Source of the DNA: Ichthyophis bannanicus
Lineage: Eukaryota; Chordata; Amphibia; Gymnophiona; Ichthyophiidae
NCBI GenBank assembly: GCA_033557465.1
Contig: CM066040.1
Location: 325,518,297-325,582,296 of the forward strand
Direction of reading: 5' to 3'
DNA length: 64,000 nt
Shown here: piece by piece, positions 31,728 to 44,262 of the stretch
Layout of the letters: the number at the start of each line of letters is the position of its first letter
Position numbering within the stretch: the first letter of the stretch is position 1
Notes under the pieces: model-generated
The model's database searches: none
Told to the model about the DNA's origin: nothing
The model's input: the letters and a program-made list of their open reading frames with translations, nothing else
Translations under genes and position numbers: made by a program

Positions 31728-32395
31728 CCAATATTCAAAGGATTTATTGGCCTGATAGTCACAAGGGTTCTGTGGTTCTGAGTGCACTAACTGACCGGTA
31801 CCACTGAGTATCCCCACAGACCTCCTTGGAACAATCCGGATAGTGTGGGGTGGTCAGTGGGCAGAGCTGGGGAAGTTTTCAGCCTGCTAATTGGATAAGT
31901 AACTCAATGACTGTCCTACGCTTTTGTGGCTTTGCAGCCGAGTATCGCCATTGACCGGATAGCAATGGAGGCTGGCGGTAAAACTGGATGTTCAGCACCA
32001 GTGAATATCCAGCATCTGGCGCTGAATACGGATCCTGTTTCACGTTTGCCCATGGCAGTCAGGGCTTTATGGGCTCCATATTTAAAATGATTAGTGCCGC
32101 TGAATAACCATGGGGTGCTGCTGCTGCACCCCCAATGCTAACTGGCTGGCATCAGAACATGCCGGGGGTGGAGCGGGGCGGTAAGATCTGGTCAGCAGTG
32201 ATATTCTGATGCCGCCTGGTTATCCCTCAGCCGTGGAAGTTAGGCGCAGTAAAGACAGACCTAACTTACACCGCTGAATATCAGCACTGTCCGGTTAGAT
32301 TCCTGACTATCTGACTGACCTGCATATTCGATGCTCGTGGCCGGATACGATCTAGGGTGTAATCGCGCTAGCTGCTACCACGGAATATCAGGCCC
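31728..32395. repeat. ATATTCAGC-type repeat, near full length
   Basis: Begins GGGCCCAATATTCAAAGG and ends GGAATATCAGGCCCT, imperfect inverted termini. The interior has several GAATATC words and CCGGATAG motifs. It is about 670 bp with no coding capacity. The target duplication was not resolved. It probably belongs to the same broad group as 37238-37691. Confidence 0.65.
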
Positions 32396-33330
32396 TATCC
32401 TCCTAAACGTGAGAGTTATGGTCCTAAGTTGCACTAGGAATAACTGTGTACATTTATACCCAAAATATCACTAAACTCTTAAATTTAGGAGTATAAAACA
32501 TGGGTGGCAACAGGGGTGCATTTGGAGCGGGAAAAAAGTGAGAAGCGTAGCACAGAATTTCAGCATTGGGCAGCTAAATTACGCTCATTAATCTAAGCAA
32601 ATGACTGGTGCAGCCTGGTGGCACCTTTGATCGGTAGCCCACACCAATACACCCTGCCTACTCGCCACTTAACAACAACGCTGAGCACTTTCCACCGAAT
32701 AACCAGTCACACAACGTTGCATCATTATGTGCAAAAAGATCAAACATTTTCCCGTTACGTTTGTTAATATTTCTTTCTTGCAAAACAGAATAAGCCACTA
32801 AAGGCATCTTAAAAAGGCAACATAAGAAAAAGATAAAATGAAATCGATTCAAAACACTAAAACAGAAGACTGAGGGCACTAGGGATCCCTGTCCTGATGA
32901 GCTTAGGCATTGAGCATTGGCGATGGGGCTGGAGTGGGGAGCAGTTATTAACATGAAAACGACAGTGCCTAGGAAGGAGGGGTACAGGGGAGCAAGGGCA
33001 AGGAGGAGAGGGAAGAAGGGCATCTACTGCAGATCAGGCTATCAATGAGTATCCTTTGCCATAAATAAAAACAAAATCTTCGGTTCTTTCTTCAAAGCAC
33101 TACTCATTTATGTGATTTCCAGGGTTCTCATCCAGAGTTACAAGATGCAGCTGAAACAAACATTTACCATACTGAGACATGCCAAAAGCATTCAGCCAAT
33201 CCAATATCCCAATTGGCTGCCACACCCCTTAAGGTATCTTGACCCTGATGTTCCTGAAGCAGTAGTTGGGCTAAACTACTGCAGGCCTCAGGGAAAACAT
33301 ATTGGTGCAGTCACATTTAAGAGAAAAACA
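32396..33330. other. No gene recognised
   Basis: Non-coding sequence. A 121-residue minus-strand frame (32658-33023) is hydrophobic but resembles no family I know. Confidence 0.5.
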
Positions 33331-33334
33331 GTTG

Positions 33335-33500
33335 ACCTGGTGCCTCAGTGATAGTGTCGTACACACGGAGAAAGTGAGTTTGATTCCCAGGTTGGGTCTT
33401 TTGCTCCCCTGGTCAGCTGGGGTCAGGGATGGTGGTCATAGTAATTAGTGAAGAGTGACACCTAGTGGCCAGATTCAGGGCTCGTGATTACAGGGTTCTT
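33335..33500 (+). repeat. Possible tRNA-derived SINE
   Basis: GGTGCCTCAGTGATAGTG (A-box-like) and GTGAGTTTGATTCCCAGG (B-box-like) stand about 35 nt apart, followed by TTGGGTCTTTTGCTCCCCTG. There is no clear 3' tail. Confidence 0.45.
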
Positions 33501-34454
33501 GATGGTGTGTGGCCCTGGGCCCAGGACTGTGACTGCAATGACTAAAGAAAGCTGGGAGTTGGAAACCAAAAGAAGCAGAAGGAAGCTGCCAACCCCCATC
33601 CCACCTTCCCCAGAATAAGAATGTAAAACATCAGTAAATGTGAGATTTATAGACACTTTACCCTGCCAGGTGCCTTTCAGACATTTCCAGGATTCAAGGG
33701 TAAAATGCCTCTTTTACACGACCCCAGTGTAAGTGTGTGAGGGGCAGAGCTTAGGCAGAATCGTGACTTAGACGTGTTCTTTATAAAATACGCACATGCG
33801 CACGAATACTTACACTTGGTCCCCAGTGGGTATAAATGGACGTAGATTCATTATAGCCATGATTTCAGCTACTTTTATGGGTCAGTTCTGTAAAAACACA
33901 TGTTTCTATAAAATAGGCTCCTACTTGCCCTTCCCAACAAGACCACATGTACTAGAGCTAGTGTCCACCTGTAAAAGAGGGTTAGAGCACAGGTGCTTGA
34001 GCTGCTGCAGCCACTTGGAGTTCTTTTGTCTACATGTGCACACGAGGACACTTTCATTGCTCTTACAGTGCTACTCTTACAATGCTGGGCTGAGAATCCC
34101 ACCTTCTGCTTGGCTAACACCCGTTGACTTTGGCAGTTCCATTGGTGAGGAGTTTGGAAGCAAACAGACTGTGTTTAGCCCTAAACCCACTGTAAACCTG
34201 TGAATCAATATTCAGCTGGGATGGCAAGCATAGCTTTTTGTAAACTACAGCTGCAGCCTTTTTAAAAAATATGTATATTCAGCAGTGCAACCCGGATAGG
34301 CGTTTGGTAAGAGGTATGCACGGAGACTGTTTGCCACTGGTTGCTCTGCGTTTAGCAGGCAATTTTATAACAGGTCACCTAGGTGGGGAGGCCTAGTAGG
34401 CAACTATTTTCGGCCTACTTTATAAATACACATAAATGCAGTAAGCACCTATAG
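33501..34454. other. No gene recognised
   Basis: Non-coding sequence containing scattered TTTATAAAATA and ACACATGC words of the kind found in R2. A 135-residue frame at 33796-34203 has no recognised domain. Confidence 0.45.
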
Positions 34455-34745
34455 GCCCAATTTTCAAAAAAGCCAGCATTTAAATGCCGAGGCAGTCAGC
34501 CAGTAGGATATCAGCAGGGTATCAGTGGGATAGTTAAGTGCTGGGACCAGATAGTAGCTGCCGCTGAATATTTGGACTAAGTGGCACAAACTGCAGAAGT
34601 GCCAACACCTATTCAGTTAGCAAGATTTTCAGTCAGCATTATCCAGACTGCAACAGAGGTCTGCTTTTCGTGCCACCTAAGTCGCCTGGATAAGTGCCCA
34701 CTGAAAATCGTGCCAACCAGGTAAAGTCAGGACTTACCAGATAGC
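34455..34745. repeat. ATATTCAGC-type interspersed repeat
   Basis: Starts GGCCCAATTTTCAAAAAAGC and contains GCCGCTGAATATTTGGACTA and TTATCCAGACTGC. It is similar in character to 37238-37691. The right boundary is unclear. Confidence 0.5.
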
Positions 34746-36714
34746 ACTGACATAGCCCTTGCTCCACCCCTGGACCGCCCCTGCATTAACCAGAGAGTGC
34801 TGGGTGGTCTGGGAAGAAATTCAGTGCACTATCATGGGCAGAACCCTTAACCAGACAGCCTCCCTTTGGCCAACCGACTAATGGCCTGCCTATGGACCCG
34901 ATGCACAGACGTGAATAACGGGGATGTCCAACCCCTGCTCTGTCCCGGCACTCGATTCTGAGTCCAGCCCTCCCCACACATACAGAGGGTTAGTGTGGGG
35001 AGCGCTGGAGGGGGCGGGAGGGGTAGGGCCGGAGGCAGAGAGTGGGCTGAGCGGGGGCGGGCTGAAGCACCCAGATGTACGGGGCCTATTCAGGTCAAGG
35101 CCCTGTATGTCCGGCTGTCACTCTCTGGACGCCCAGTGTATACCACCTCAAAGGCTGTATAAGCGCTGGGCACCCTTGTGATCAGGGCCTTTTGCCCCCC
35201 CCCCCCCCAGGACTATGGGGCCGGTGTGGGTGAGCCTCTGTAGCCTGAGCCTGGCCCTGGCTACCCACTTGGAGAGTCGGGCAGTGAGGAAAAGAAGAAT
35301 TTCACGTGGTCAGGCTTTCGGCACTCCTGTCGGGTGTCCTGGGGCCATGGCAACAAGATGCCATAGCACCGACACACCAGTAGGAACATAGGGCGGGCTA
35401 GCCAGTCAACACGAAGGACATCTCCCATGGCAGAATCAGAGGTAAGGCACGGTGGGCCATTTACGTGCCCAATCCTGCAACAGCGGGCAACAGTGGGAAC
35501 ATCTAGCTCCTGCGGGTGCAGGATCAGTTACGATTTGGGCCCATCCTGTTTTTGGATGTAAAGATGGCCTGGAAGTGCTCCTGTTGGAATTGGGTTCCAT
35601 GTGTCTTTATAAGATATCACAGCATATCCTGGTTAGCAGCAGGTGCAATGTATGTGCATAAAGTAGGCAAACAACACATTTTATGTGTATATATATGTGA
35701 AAGAGCCTTTCCCCACATACAGATCACTAAGTGGTTTAATTTAGGACAGATAGTTTGTGTTCTGCATAGGGTCTGATGATGCTGGCAGTTGAAAATCACA
35801 AAGAGAAATGAATATTGTATCTGAGTCACAATCAGCCATAAGAGAGAAACAGGTTAATGACATCCCTTTGAAGTTCCACTGCTTGACTTTGAAGGGCCTT
35901 TGACTTTCCTTTGGGCTCTCAAGGCCAGTGGTGATTTTCTCTCAGGTTGCTGATCTGGAACCTTTTTGAACTTGCTACTATTTACCCCCTGCAGCTGGAG
36001 TGGAAGAAGAAGGTCACCTCTGACCCTAGTGTGATATCTTTGTTCTTTTTTTGGTTTACAAAATTGTCCCTTGCTTAAGTTCCCTCAGAGGTGTGTCAGA
36101 TGCTAGCTAACATCTTCCCATTGGTTTGTTATTAGTTAGATTTAATCCTCCCATTGCAAAAACTCAGCTGAATAGTTCTCTGGCCCCTTCTCTAATTCCG
36201 CCGTCCTTAAACATGCAACCTGTAGAGAACAGTAACCCGTTTTTATGTGCTTTACAAACTGTCTGGCCTAATTCTGCAATGGAAAGGAAAGCACCAACAT
36301 TTCAGTTTGTTTCTGAACTCAAACGATGATAATCTGAAGCCAACCATTTTGGCGGTGCCCTACCACAAGGCAACCCCAGCTGCCGAGGCCCTCCGCCTGT
36401 CTGACATCCTTCACCCCTGGGCTTCCTTGGAACTCACCTTTGCTGTCCTTGCTCGGGCCTCCGTGAACTTTCTACCTCTGACCCTAGTACTTTCCCTGTG
36501 CCCTCTTCACCCTTCCTCCTGAATGATGTGCTGTCTCTGCATGAGCTCTGTCACCCAGGGCAATAAGTGATCTGACATGTAAATAACAGCTAGCCCTCTG
36601 CTTTGTGATCTGGAAAAACATTATTTCTAATGTTCTTTCATTGTTCCTTCATGGGGCTAACTTTCTAACGGGCCACCAAGGTTGAGAGGGTAAGAAGGTG
36701 CCTGTTTATAGCTT
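34746..36714. other. No gene recognised
   Basis: Non-coding sequence. GC-rich with G-runs around 35010-35060 and a poly-C run at 35197-35209. I looked for exon-like frames and found none convincing. Possible short host exons cannot be excluded. Confidence 0.4.
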
Positions 36715-37229
36715 ATTTTATAAAGACACATAGGTGCCTATGAAGGGGTCATTCTAAAAATACTATTTGTGATTCCTACACCTGAAAGCACATCATTCAG
36801 AAGCGTGCATCACGTCAATATCCCAAGAGCCATTTTAGAAAGCCCTGAGCTTACATTAGTCTGGTACAATTACATCTGTGCTGCGTGAAGTGTGCCAGAG
36901 GCGTGCCTGGGGTGGTCCCAGAAAGATGCACATGTGCGCCTGATTGTAGACCAGCCCAGCACATTTGAACTCGGCAGTGGACATGTCTATGTCTACACTG
37001 AACCTACCCCTGGGCACGAATAGGCATCTACCCTCGGCAACCGAAGACTTCTACAGAGAAGAAGGGGAAGCCTTTTCACCAAGCCAATAGTTTTCATCAC
37101 GGGCATAGCTATGTTACCGGGTCTGTGGCTGTCCACATTGGACACGTGCAAGTTTCCAAAATCGCTTTGGAACTTACAAATGTCTGGGGTATAATTTTGC
37201 ATGTCCTCGTGTCTTTCCTATCTGATAGA
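36715..37229 (+). repeat. Dispersed repeat R2, copy 1, left part
   Basis: Aligns with 51041-51540. Landmarks are CCATTTTAGAAAGCCCTGA (36831 and 51086), GACATGTCTATGT (36980 and 51413) and CGTGCAAGTTTCCAAAATCG (37145) against CATGTGCAAGTTTCTAAAATCG (51454). It is interrupted by the element at 37238. Confidence 0.8.
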
Positions 37230-37237
37230 GATCTTTT

Positions 37238-37691
37238 GGGCCTGATATCTGAAGGGCATTTACATGGTTTACAGCCTAGTAAACTGTGTAAATGTCTTAG
37301 AGGGGAGATTCAACGGCACACACATAGTTAATGCCGTTGAACATCCCCATCTAAGTCCCCTACACGCCCCATTACTAGTCAGTTAGCATCGGGGTGTGTT
37401 GGGGGTATTCTGGAGCACATCAGAGGAGGCGATATTGGATGGCTACCCGGTTAGTGATCCTTGCTTAAAACTGGGCCAGCTTTTGGCTCACCTAGTTTTA
37501 GCCGTGGATGCTAACTGGGTAGCGGTCTAATATCACTGCTATGCAGTTAGGCTCTGCTAGTGAATCCACTTGGCGCCAGTTCCGGATATTCAATGCCATC
37601 ATCGCGCATTGAATGTCCGGGTTTAAGCATCAGCAGGCAGGGCTATGCGCAGTAGCGGCGCATAACCTGCCCAGTTGAAAATTGGGCTCTT
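37238..37691. mobile_element. hAT-like MITE inserted in R2 copy 1
   Basis: A 454-bp insertion flanked by GATCTTTT (37230-37237) and TATCTTTT (37692-37699), an 8-bp duplication with one mismatch. The ends GGGCCTGATATCTGA and GTTGAAAATTGGGCTC are weakly inverted. R2 copy 2 reads through the site as GGTATATCTTTTAG near 51526, which supports the duplication. The interior is of the ATATTCAGC type. Confidence 0.75.
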
Positions 37692-37699
37692 TATCTTTT

Positions 37700-37860
37700 A
37701 GGGTGGGGTTGGCCCAATTTTAGAAAATATTTACATGAGCCTCCCTTCACTACTGCCCCTCCCACGGAATTTCAGGCATTTTGACTTGGACGTCTAGATT
37801 GCCGCTACACGGCCTTTCTAAAACATTCTTTATAAAATATCGACACAAATCCTGCAGAAA
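37700..37860 (+). repeat. Dispersed repeat R2, copy 1, right part
   Basis: CCCTCCCACGGAATTTCAGG near 37757 matches CCTCTCCCATGGAATTTCAG near 52143, and TTTTGACTTGGACGTCTAGA matches TTTTGAATTGGACATCTGAG. It resumes R2 after the insertion. Confidence 0.75.
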
Positions 37861-40049
37861 TCACGGCTCCAGCTGTTCAAGAGCAGGGGTAAATATGCAC
37901 AGGTGAAGTCCGCTCGTGCTCTGCCTACGTGCAGCTCACATACAAGTGCACATGTTCTTGTCACCGTGTGTACTCACATTGCGGTACTCATTTTATAAGA
38001 GGCCTTTGATGTGCATGAAGAGTTTATAAAATTATCCCTCACAAAATTGAGACTTTGGACTGGTGACCTTTAGGTGACTGGTTAAGCTTGATCTCGTCTG
38101 GTTACAGCTGAGGAAGAACCGCTGGGACAGTCGATCTCTGCGTATTCTCAGTCTATCATATCAGCTGATGACAGGAGACTCTATAGCACTGTCAGTTCAA
38201 AGGGGCAGCAGAACTTATAATGGTTTTGTATTCACCAATACTGAGTGGCTATGATGCCAATGGAAGAAACTCCTACAATAGAACTGGCATGACCAGAGTC
38301 GGATCTACCATTAGGTGAACTAGGCAGCTGCCCAGAGTGCTAATATTTGAGAGGTGGCAAAAATGCTGCCGCAAAGAAATGCAGGAAGAGCTTCTCAGCA
38401 GCCAAGGAAGCAAGAGTCTGTGCTGTCACCCTCACCACTCTGCCTACTCTATAAGTTTTGAACACATTTCCTGTGCTGGTGCAGAGCGGTGGAAAGCAGC
38501 AGGGAGGGGAAAGAGCCACGGTGCAGAGGAAGATGGTGCTGAGAAGGGGCGGAAGGAGACAGCATGGAAGACATTTAGGAAGAGAAGGATGGATGCCGAG
38601 GAAGAAAGAGAACGAGGCAAGAGGGTAGAAGCTGGGAAGAGATTGGGGGATGCTATGCTGGAGCCTCTTCCTCAAAAGGAAGGAGCCCTGTGCCAGAGCC
38701 ATTGGGATGGGATATGAGAGAGAGAGAGGGGTATTCTGCTGTGCTGGAGGAGGGAGACAGAGTGAGGGATGCTAGGAAGAGCGTGCAAGAACCTCTACCT
38801 CCAAAGGAGTGAGCCCTCTGCTAGAGCTGCCATCAGCGTGTAAGTATTGGGGAGGGGGCACAAGGCTGAAGCTTTAACTAGAGTGCCTAATACCCTTGCA
38901 TTGGCCCTGTGCATAGCCATGATGAAGAAGTTTTGCTGCTCCTTAAATCTCTGGTTGAACCTTGTTTGTCTTTATGATTTACCAATTGCTGCTAGAATCC
39001 ATATGTGCTCATCTCCCAGTCGGTCCAGTCCAGTGCTTGTATCAGAGTAAAGAGAGTAGCCAGTAGCTCACAGAACGTGGGATTTTAGCAATTGGTGAAG
39101 CCTTTCGACAGAGGCTTTGTAAGTGCATCGAGTTAAGAAATGGGTGAGGAGGAATGCTCTCAGAGGGATTACAGCGCTACAAAATAAAGGTACATATACC
39201 CTTGCAAGAAAAATGCAATTTCACTCAAGATCCCCTGCTTCGGGATACCTCATACTAGAATGTCCTGCAATCCCGTGGAGCTGGCCTGGAAGTTACTCTT
39301 GGTGGGGATTTTTTTCCATTCCAGAAGTCACATAGGATTAAATCCTTTGGAGAAAAGATGCGAGATTCAGACTCGTGCAAGGAGACCGACACGCTGACCT
39401 TTTGCACAGCCTTGGCCTGATCCTGAACTTCGGCTCTTAGAATTTGCATGGCTGAGTTGGCAGTGGAGCTGCAGCTCTCTTTCTTACCCCCTTCCTTCGT
39501 TTGCTGCTTTCCAGGATGCTTTGGATGGCAGTGTGGCAGATTTCCTGGATAGCTGGGATTTGGCCGGCATTAGCTCCCTACTCAGAGAACAACCCAGAAG
39601 AAATGAAAGCATCCATAGAGATCAGTTTACCTTCGTCACACTTGGCTGTCTGAGACGTGATCTGAAGACCGTGCGGCCTCTTTCGCTTTTATGATGCTTT
39701 CCAGTCAAAACATTCCCTGTTGCTCCTTCTTCCAAGCAATAATGCAATCATTTCAGTCTGTGGTTTGCTCCACTTCTTGGATGTAAACACGACCTAGTGA
39801 TTGAACTATAGCCATGCACTTGGCCAAGGTGGATACAAAGGCATCTTTCATAATCCCTAGTGTGTCACCCAGGAGAACAGCTGCTGATGGCCAGCCAGTT
39901 GCCTGCAGCCTCTGAAAATGCTATATTTGAATTAGAGGAATGCTTTTAGAAAAAATCATTTTGTGGCACTTTGCTTTCAAACAGTTAAAAAAGTGGCTCT
40001 TTTAAAGATCGACCGGGTATGATAAATGTGCGCATTCCCATCCTTATGT
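37861..40049. other. No gene recognised
   Basis: Non-coding sequence. ACACATGCAC-type words continue to about 38040. A Glu/Arg-rich 126-residue frame at 38337-38717 overlaps a purine-rich tract and has no domain. Confidence 0.45.
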
Positions 40050-40125
40050 GACTACCAGACTCAAATCCTACTGCTATTCCTTGTGATCTTGGGCAAGTCA
40101 CTTAATCCTCAATCTTCTCTACACC
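40050..40125 (+). repeat. SINE core fragment
   Basis: GACTCAAATCCTACTGC followed by CCTTGTGATCTTGGGCAAGT and CACTTAATCCTC, the B-box-proximal part and MIR-like core of the SINE seen complete at 17735-17957. Confidence 0.7.
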
Positions 40126-41224
40126 CTCTAGACACTTTACAGCCAAAACAAGTCCTATCTGATGCCGATTTGTTCCTGGAGCAGGTCTAAACTTGGACAG
40201 GGCTGCAGACCACCCTGATGTTTCTAAAATCAAGTGGGGATGTCTGAGCTCATTACACCTCCCCAGACATGTTGCTGCCCTGCCTACTTGGACATCCCCA
40301 AACCAGAGTCATCTTTTAAAAGCCATTTGTGAAATGGCTCTGGGGACATCTCCGTGATTTGAATGTCCATATCACAACTAAGGCTTTAAATTCACCCCTT
40401 GATGTTTAGCATAAAGAAGGTTTTCTATAGTGCCTATTTCAAATTGTGAGCGGTTAACAATATAACATCTATAGGTGTACATACAATAAACTAATCTAGC
40501 ACAAATATCCTATACACAGATCCTTGCAGTACCTAATGTACATAATGCCATCTAGCATTCCTCGGTACTTTGTTGGGATGTGCACAGGTAAGAACAATTC
40601 AGTTATTTTTCATTTTTTTCATGAATTATTCCTGATTTTCAGGTGCTTTTTGGTCACTTTCATACATTAATTTTAATACAGAATTTTTTGTGCACACTAA
40701 ATTGATTCAATACACACTAACTAATGAATTAAGGCTCACTAAATTGATTAGTGCATGTTAAATTTGTCAAGGTGCACTAATGAACCGGATGTACACTAAT
40801 GAATGTGCGCCACTAGAATTTTGCTGGAGTCCCTAAAGATGGAAACAAATAGGCAGACTGGATGGGCCTTGACGTCTTTATCTACAGACAAATGCTATGG
40901 TTCTCTGTCTCCAGCATTTTCCCCTCCTGGGGACTCGTCACCTGCAATACGTTTTGGTAGAGACATAGGGCTGAGTTGTCCACTAGTGCCCGGTACAAGC
41001 TGAGGCCTCCCGACAGGGAAGATAGCTGATGAACTTTTCTACATTTTTAGAGACTTATGACCATCTTTTTTTGGTGTGGCTTAGTGATAGAGAGGGATGG
41101 GTTTGAGGAGTTACGACGGAGGATGTAATTAGTATGCTTATGTTCATGTTTGTATGTGCTGTGATTATAATTTGAAAGTCCCTTTGGGTTAACTGGAGGT
41201 GTGATTAGTACATGGATGTTTGCA
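40126..41224. other. No gene; AT-rich CACTAAATTGATT repeats at 40640-40800
   Basis: Loose direct repeats of CACTAAATTGATT and CACTAATGAA words lie at about 40685-40805. The rest is unremarkable. Confidence 0.5.
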
Positions 41225-41313
41225 CTTGGCTCACACTTTTCAATAGTAGCCCAAGGTGAATTGCATTCAGGTACTGTAAGTATTTTCCTGTCACTGGAGG
41301 GCTTACAGTCTAA
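41225..41313 (-). repeat. SINE split by element B, tail half
   Basis: AGCCCAAGGTGAATTGCATTC and GGGCTTACAGTCTAA end at the TAA shared with element B. The SINE resumes at 45437. On the minus strand the order is tRNA head (45555), core, then this tail. Confidence 0.8.
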
Positions 41314-41504
41314 GGGGTATGTTTACTAAACTGCGTTAGTGCAATTCGCGTTAGGAGCCGCGTTAGTGGAAGGAAATCCAAAAAAGGACATGGGCGGTAC
41401 ATCGTAACCAATAACGCGCAGTTGCGCGCGGTATTGCGTGCCGCGCAGCAATGATCGCTACTGCGCGCAAGCTTAAGACAGCGCGCAGACACCCAAATAC
41501 AGAA

Positions 41505-41582
41505 ACAGAGCTGTAGCACAATGGTTACTACACAGACTGATGGTACAAGGGTCATGGGTTCGATTCCCCAGTGTGCCTAATG
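41505..41582 (+). promoter_or_regulatory. tRNA-like A-box/B-box module in element B (left, inward)
   Basis: A box TAGCACAATGG at 41514-41524 and B box GGTTCGATTCC at 41557-41567, an essentially consensus Pol III type 2 promoter. It is conserved in element A at 21341/21298. Acceptor-stem pairing is lacking, so it is not a tRNA gene. Confidence 0.7.
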
Positions 41583-41879
41583 AAGAAGGCTGGCTGAGGC
41601 GTCATGTGCAACCCTTTGAAGGCCTACTATAATATTTTATCCACATTCTGCAGCTGGGTTAATGTTTGCACATGTCAGGAAAATTGTACCCGTCGTATCC
41701 AATATGTTCCAATAGTGACGTTCCCTCTGGCATGGTCATGTATGCTATACCATTTGATAGGAATATATAGGCAGAGGTTTGGATTCCGAAAGTACTGGGC
41801 TTGGCCTGGAAAGGGTTAAGTAGTGGGCTGTGAGGAAGGTTACTTGTACCTGAATAGTGCTGCCAGCAAACACACCCTC

Positions 41880-42045
41880 ACAGTGGCGTAACCTAAGGTG
41901 CCACATAAGGCACCCTAGAGGGCACTCCATAGGGCACATTATAAAGTGCGCTGTCTGCCAAGGCACCCTATAATGTCCCCTATAGGACACCATATAAGGC
42001 ACCTTATAAGGCGCTTTATAGGGCGCCTTATGAGCCACCCGAAGG
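41880..42045. repeat. AAGGCACCTTATAGGGC short repeat block in element B
   Basis: Variants of AAGGCACCCTATA, AAGGCACCTTATA and AAGGCGCTTTATAGGGCGCC recur about every 10-30 bp, many locally palindromic. The block occupies the position of the ACGTACCC block in element A. Confidence 0.75.
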
Positions 42046-42124
42046 GGACAGTACCCTGAGGGTGGTTCTGCTGGCAGAACTAATATACAATAAAAACAGA
42101 CAATGCCTAAGACAGCCCTATTGA

Positions 42125-42205
42125 TAACCCCACTGTGGGTTTAGGACCCATGACCTCTGGCTCCACAGGCAGTGTAGTAACCAGTGGGCTAGAGCTGCTA
42201 ACAAA
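42125..42205 (-). promoter_or_regulatory. Third tRNA-like module in element B
   Basis: On the minus strand: A box TAGCCCACTGG at 42181-42191 and a weaker B box GGTCCTAAACC at 42138-42148. No counterpart is seen in element A near 20960-21020, so it was gained in B or lost in A. Confidence 0.5.
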
Positions 42206-43837
42206 CAACTGGCTGGCTACAGGAGGACTGCACGGCACCACACCCACATTCTGCTGTGGTTACCATGATGCACTGCACATGCAAATTAGCAGTCGAGAGA
42301 TGGGCACAAGAGCGGGTATGCACCCCCACAGCACCTCGGCCCTGTAGGGGGGACAGACCGTGTATGGCACTACCACAGAGTAGCCACAGACACACACATT
42401 GTGCGGGTACAGTGCCCACCCTGAGGTTGAGGTGGGGCCCCCAGCACCAGGTCCACAGCACCTTTCATGGCTGAGATACGCCATGCTGCAGGTCCCCATC
42501 AGTGTGTGATAGGTAGCTCCGTTAGACACACCTAGGATACATCTGTGCCCTGCTGTATGTCTCGGTCATGTCTAGTCCTTATGGGCGATGATGCACTCAG
42601 AATAGTGCATATCCTGTGTTGGTGCCAAGGTTACCTGCTGTAGGTGAAGGGGGGTGTATGGACCCATGGGAAGATCATCTACCACCACACAACTCACCCT
42701 CTGGGGCTTAGGGTGGGAAACAGGGTCACCCACCAATAGATCCACAGTCTACCCTCCTGCAATGGCAGTGGTAGAGGGGACCAGCAACAGCAGTCCTGCT
42801 GGAGAACAGACAGAGCGGTACACATCCATAACGCAATAGCGGACAGACGGCAGTCCTGGATATGCTCAGCTGCCCCCCACCATTATCTGACATTCCCCAG
42901 CAGCAGGCCTCCAGCCGCTGCACCCTGCAAGGTGTTCCAGCAAGACACATACTAGCTGCAGACAGTCCACCAGCTAGTCCATAGTGCATGGTCCTGGAGG
43001 AGATGCATGTACCCAGAACCCAGGGGATGTCAGCATACACACCAAGCAGATAAGTCAGTGATTGGGCCCCAAAAGGAAACCCATATATATCACATGAGCA
43101 AAATGCTATATAGCACTATGGGGGAACCTAGCCATGCCGTGGTCACTACTCAGTCAGGGCGAGAGTGACCTCCCAGCAGGACATGCGGTGGCCACTCTGT
43201 CTGTGCAGGTGGTACCGGGCACTACAATGTCCAAGCCATTGCCCTATGCCCAGCGCAGATGCGGCCAGGCCAGGCCAGGCCACCCTATCCAGCTATTCCC
43301 ACGGTACCTTGCTCCTCATTATGCACATTGGCAGGCCAATACTGGGAACAGTGCTAGCAGTGTGGGCTGTGGAGGGTGTTGGAAGCCACCACACACTGGA
43401 TGAACAGACACACACTCCCCACACCTATGCCAGCATTGTGCAACTATAGAGGTGTTGGGCAGCCCAGGCCACCACACTAGTCCTGGGCACAGTGCAGGCA
43501 TGGCTATGGTACGCAATACTGTAGGAGTCACTCCCCAGGTTGGTAAACACTGTCAGACACATGACCTGTAGCACACTCCACATACATCAGAAAGGTTGCT
43601 ATGATGCAGCTCACTCAGACACTTGTACCTAACCTAGGAATTGCTATCTGCCAGTAATCCTAGCAACCTTTTGATAGATGTGCACCATATTCCCCGGTTT
43701 AGGGTGGCATTACTAAGGTATGCAAGTGCTAATATTGGGAGATGCATGAAGAGCCCACAGTCCTGCCTCTCCAGAAGGCTGTGGATAATGGGGCCTGTGG
43801 GTGCGGGTGTGTCTGCCCCTGTTGGCTGCTGCTTTAT

Positions 43838-44036
43838 GGCAGAGGTTCCCAACTCCAGTCCTGCAGTGCCAAACACTGTTCGGGTTTTCATGCTGTCCCT
43901 CATGAATATGCATGAGATACATCTGCATACCATGGGGGTGGTGCATAGAAATGCAGCACAGGCATCTTTATCAGAGGCAGCATGGAACTGGAATGGTGTT
44001 TGGCCCTCCAGGACTGCATTTGGGAGGCTCTGCTCT
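43838..44036. repeat. Palindromic MITE-like repeat nested in element B
   Basis: Homologous to 19298-19490 in inverse orientation: CCAACTCCAGTCCTGCAGTG at the left and GGCCCTCCAGGACTGCATTT at the right. It is shared by both elements. Confidence 0.7.
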
Positions 44037-44165
44037 AGGTAATGTGCATGTTTATGGTGTCTGTGCGGTAAAATGTTGGTGTTTCGGGCATGTTTACGTC
44101 ATCTGCAAGAACGGTTCTGCCTGTATTAGCAAATTATAGTAGTGGGTAGAATATGAGGACTGGGT

Positions 44166-44262
44166 TGGTGGAAACCACAGCTGGGACTTGAACCTGTGAC
44201 CTTCTGCTTCTGAATACAGTGGTTCTGTGCACTGCACCACCATGTTCTCACAGAGATGGTGT
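44166..44262 (-). promoter_or_regulatory. tRNA-like A-box/B-box module in element B (right, inward)
   Basis: On the minus strand: A box TGGTGCAGTGCA at 44228-44239 and B box GGTTCAAGTCC at 44184-44194. It is the counterpart of 19087-19142 in element A. Confidence 0.6.

Noticed and set aside
35000..35200. CpG-island promoter of a host gene
   Set aside because: The region is G-rich but has few CpGs, and no exon-like frame with splice sites follows.
38337..38717. Glu/Arg-rich 126-residue ORF
   Set aside because: It reflects a purine-rich tract, with an equally long antisense frame over the same DNA.
19080..44262. True tRNA genes at the A/B-box modules
   Set aside because: A and B boxes are good, but acceptor and anticodon stems do not pair, so they are tRNA-like only.
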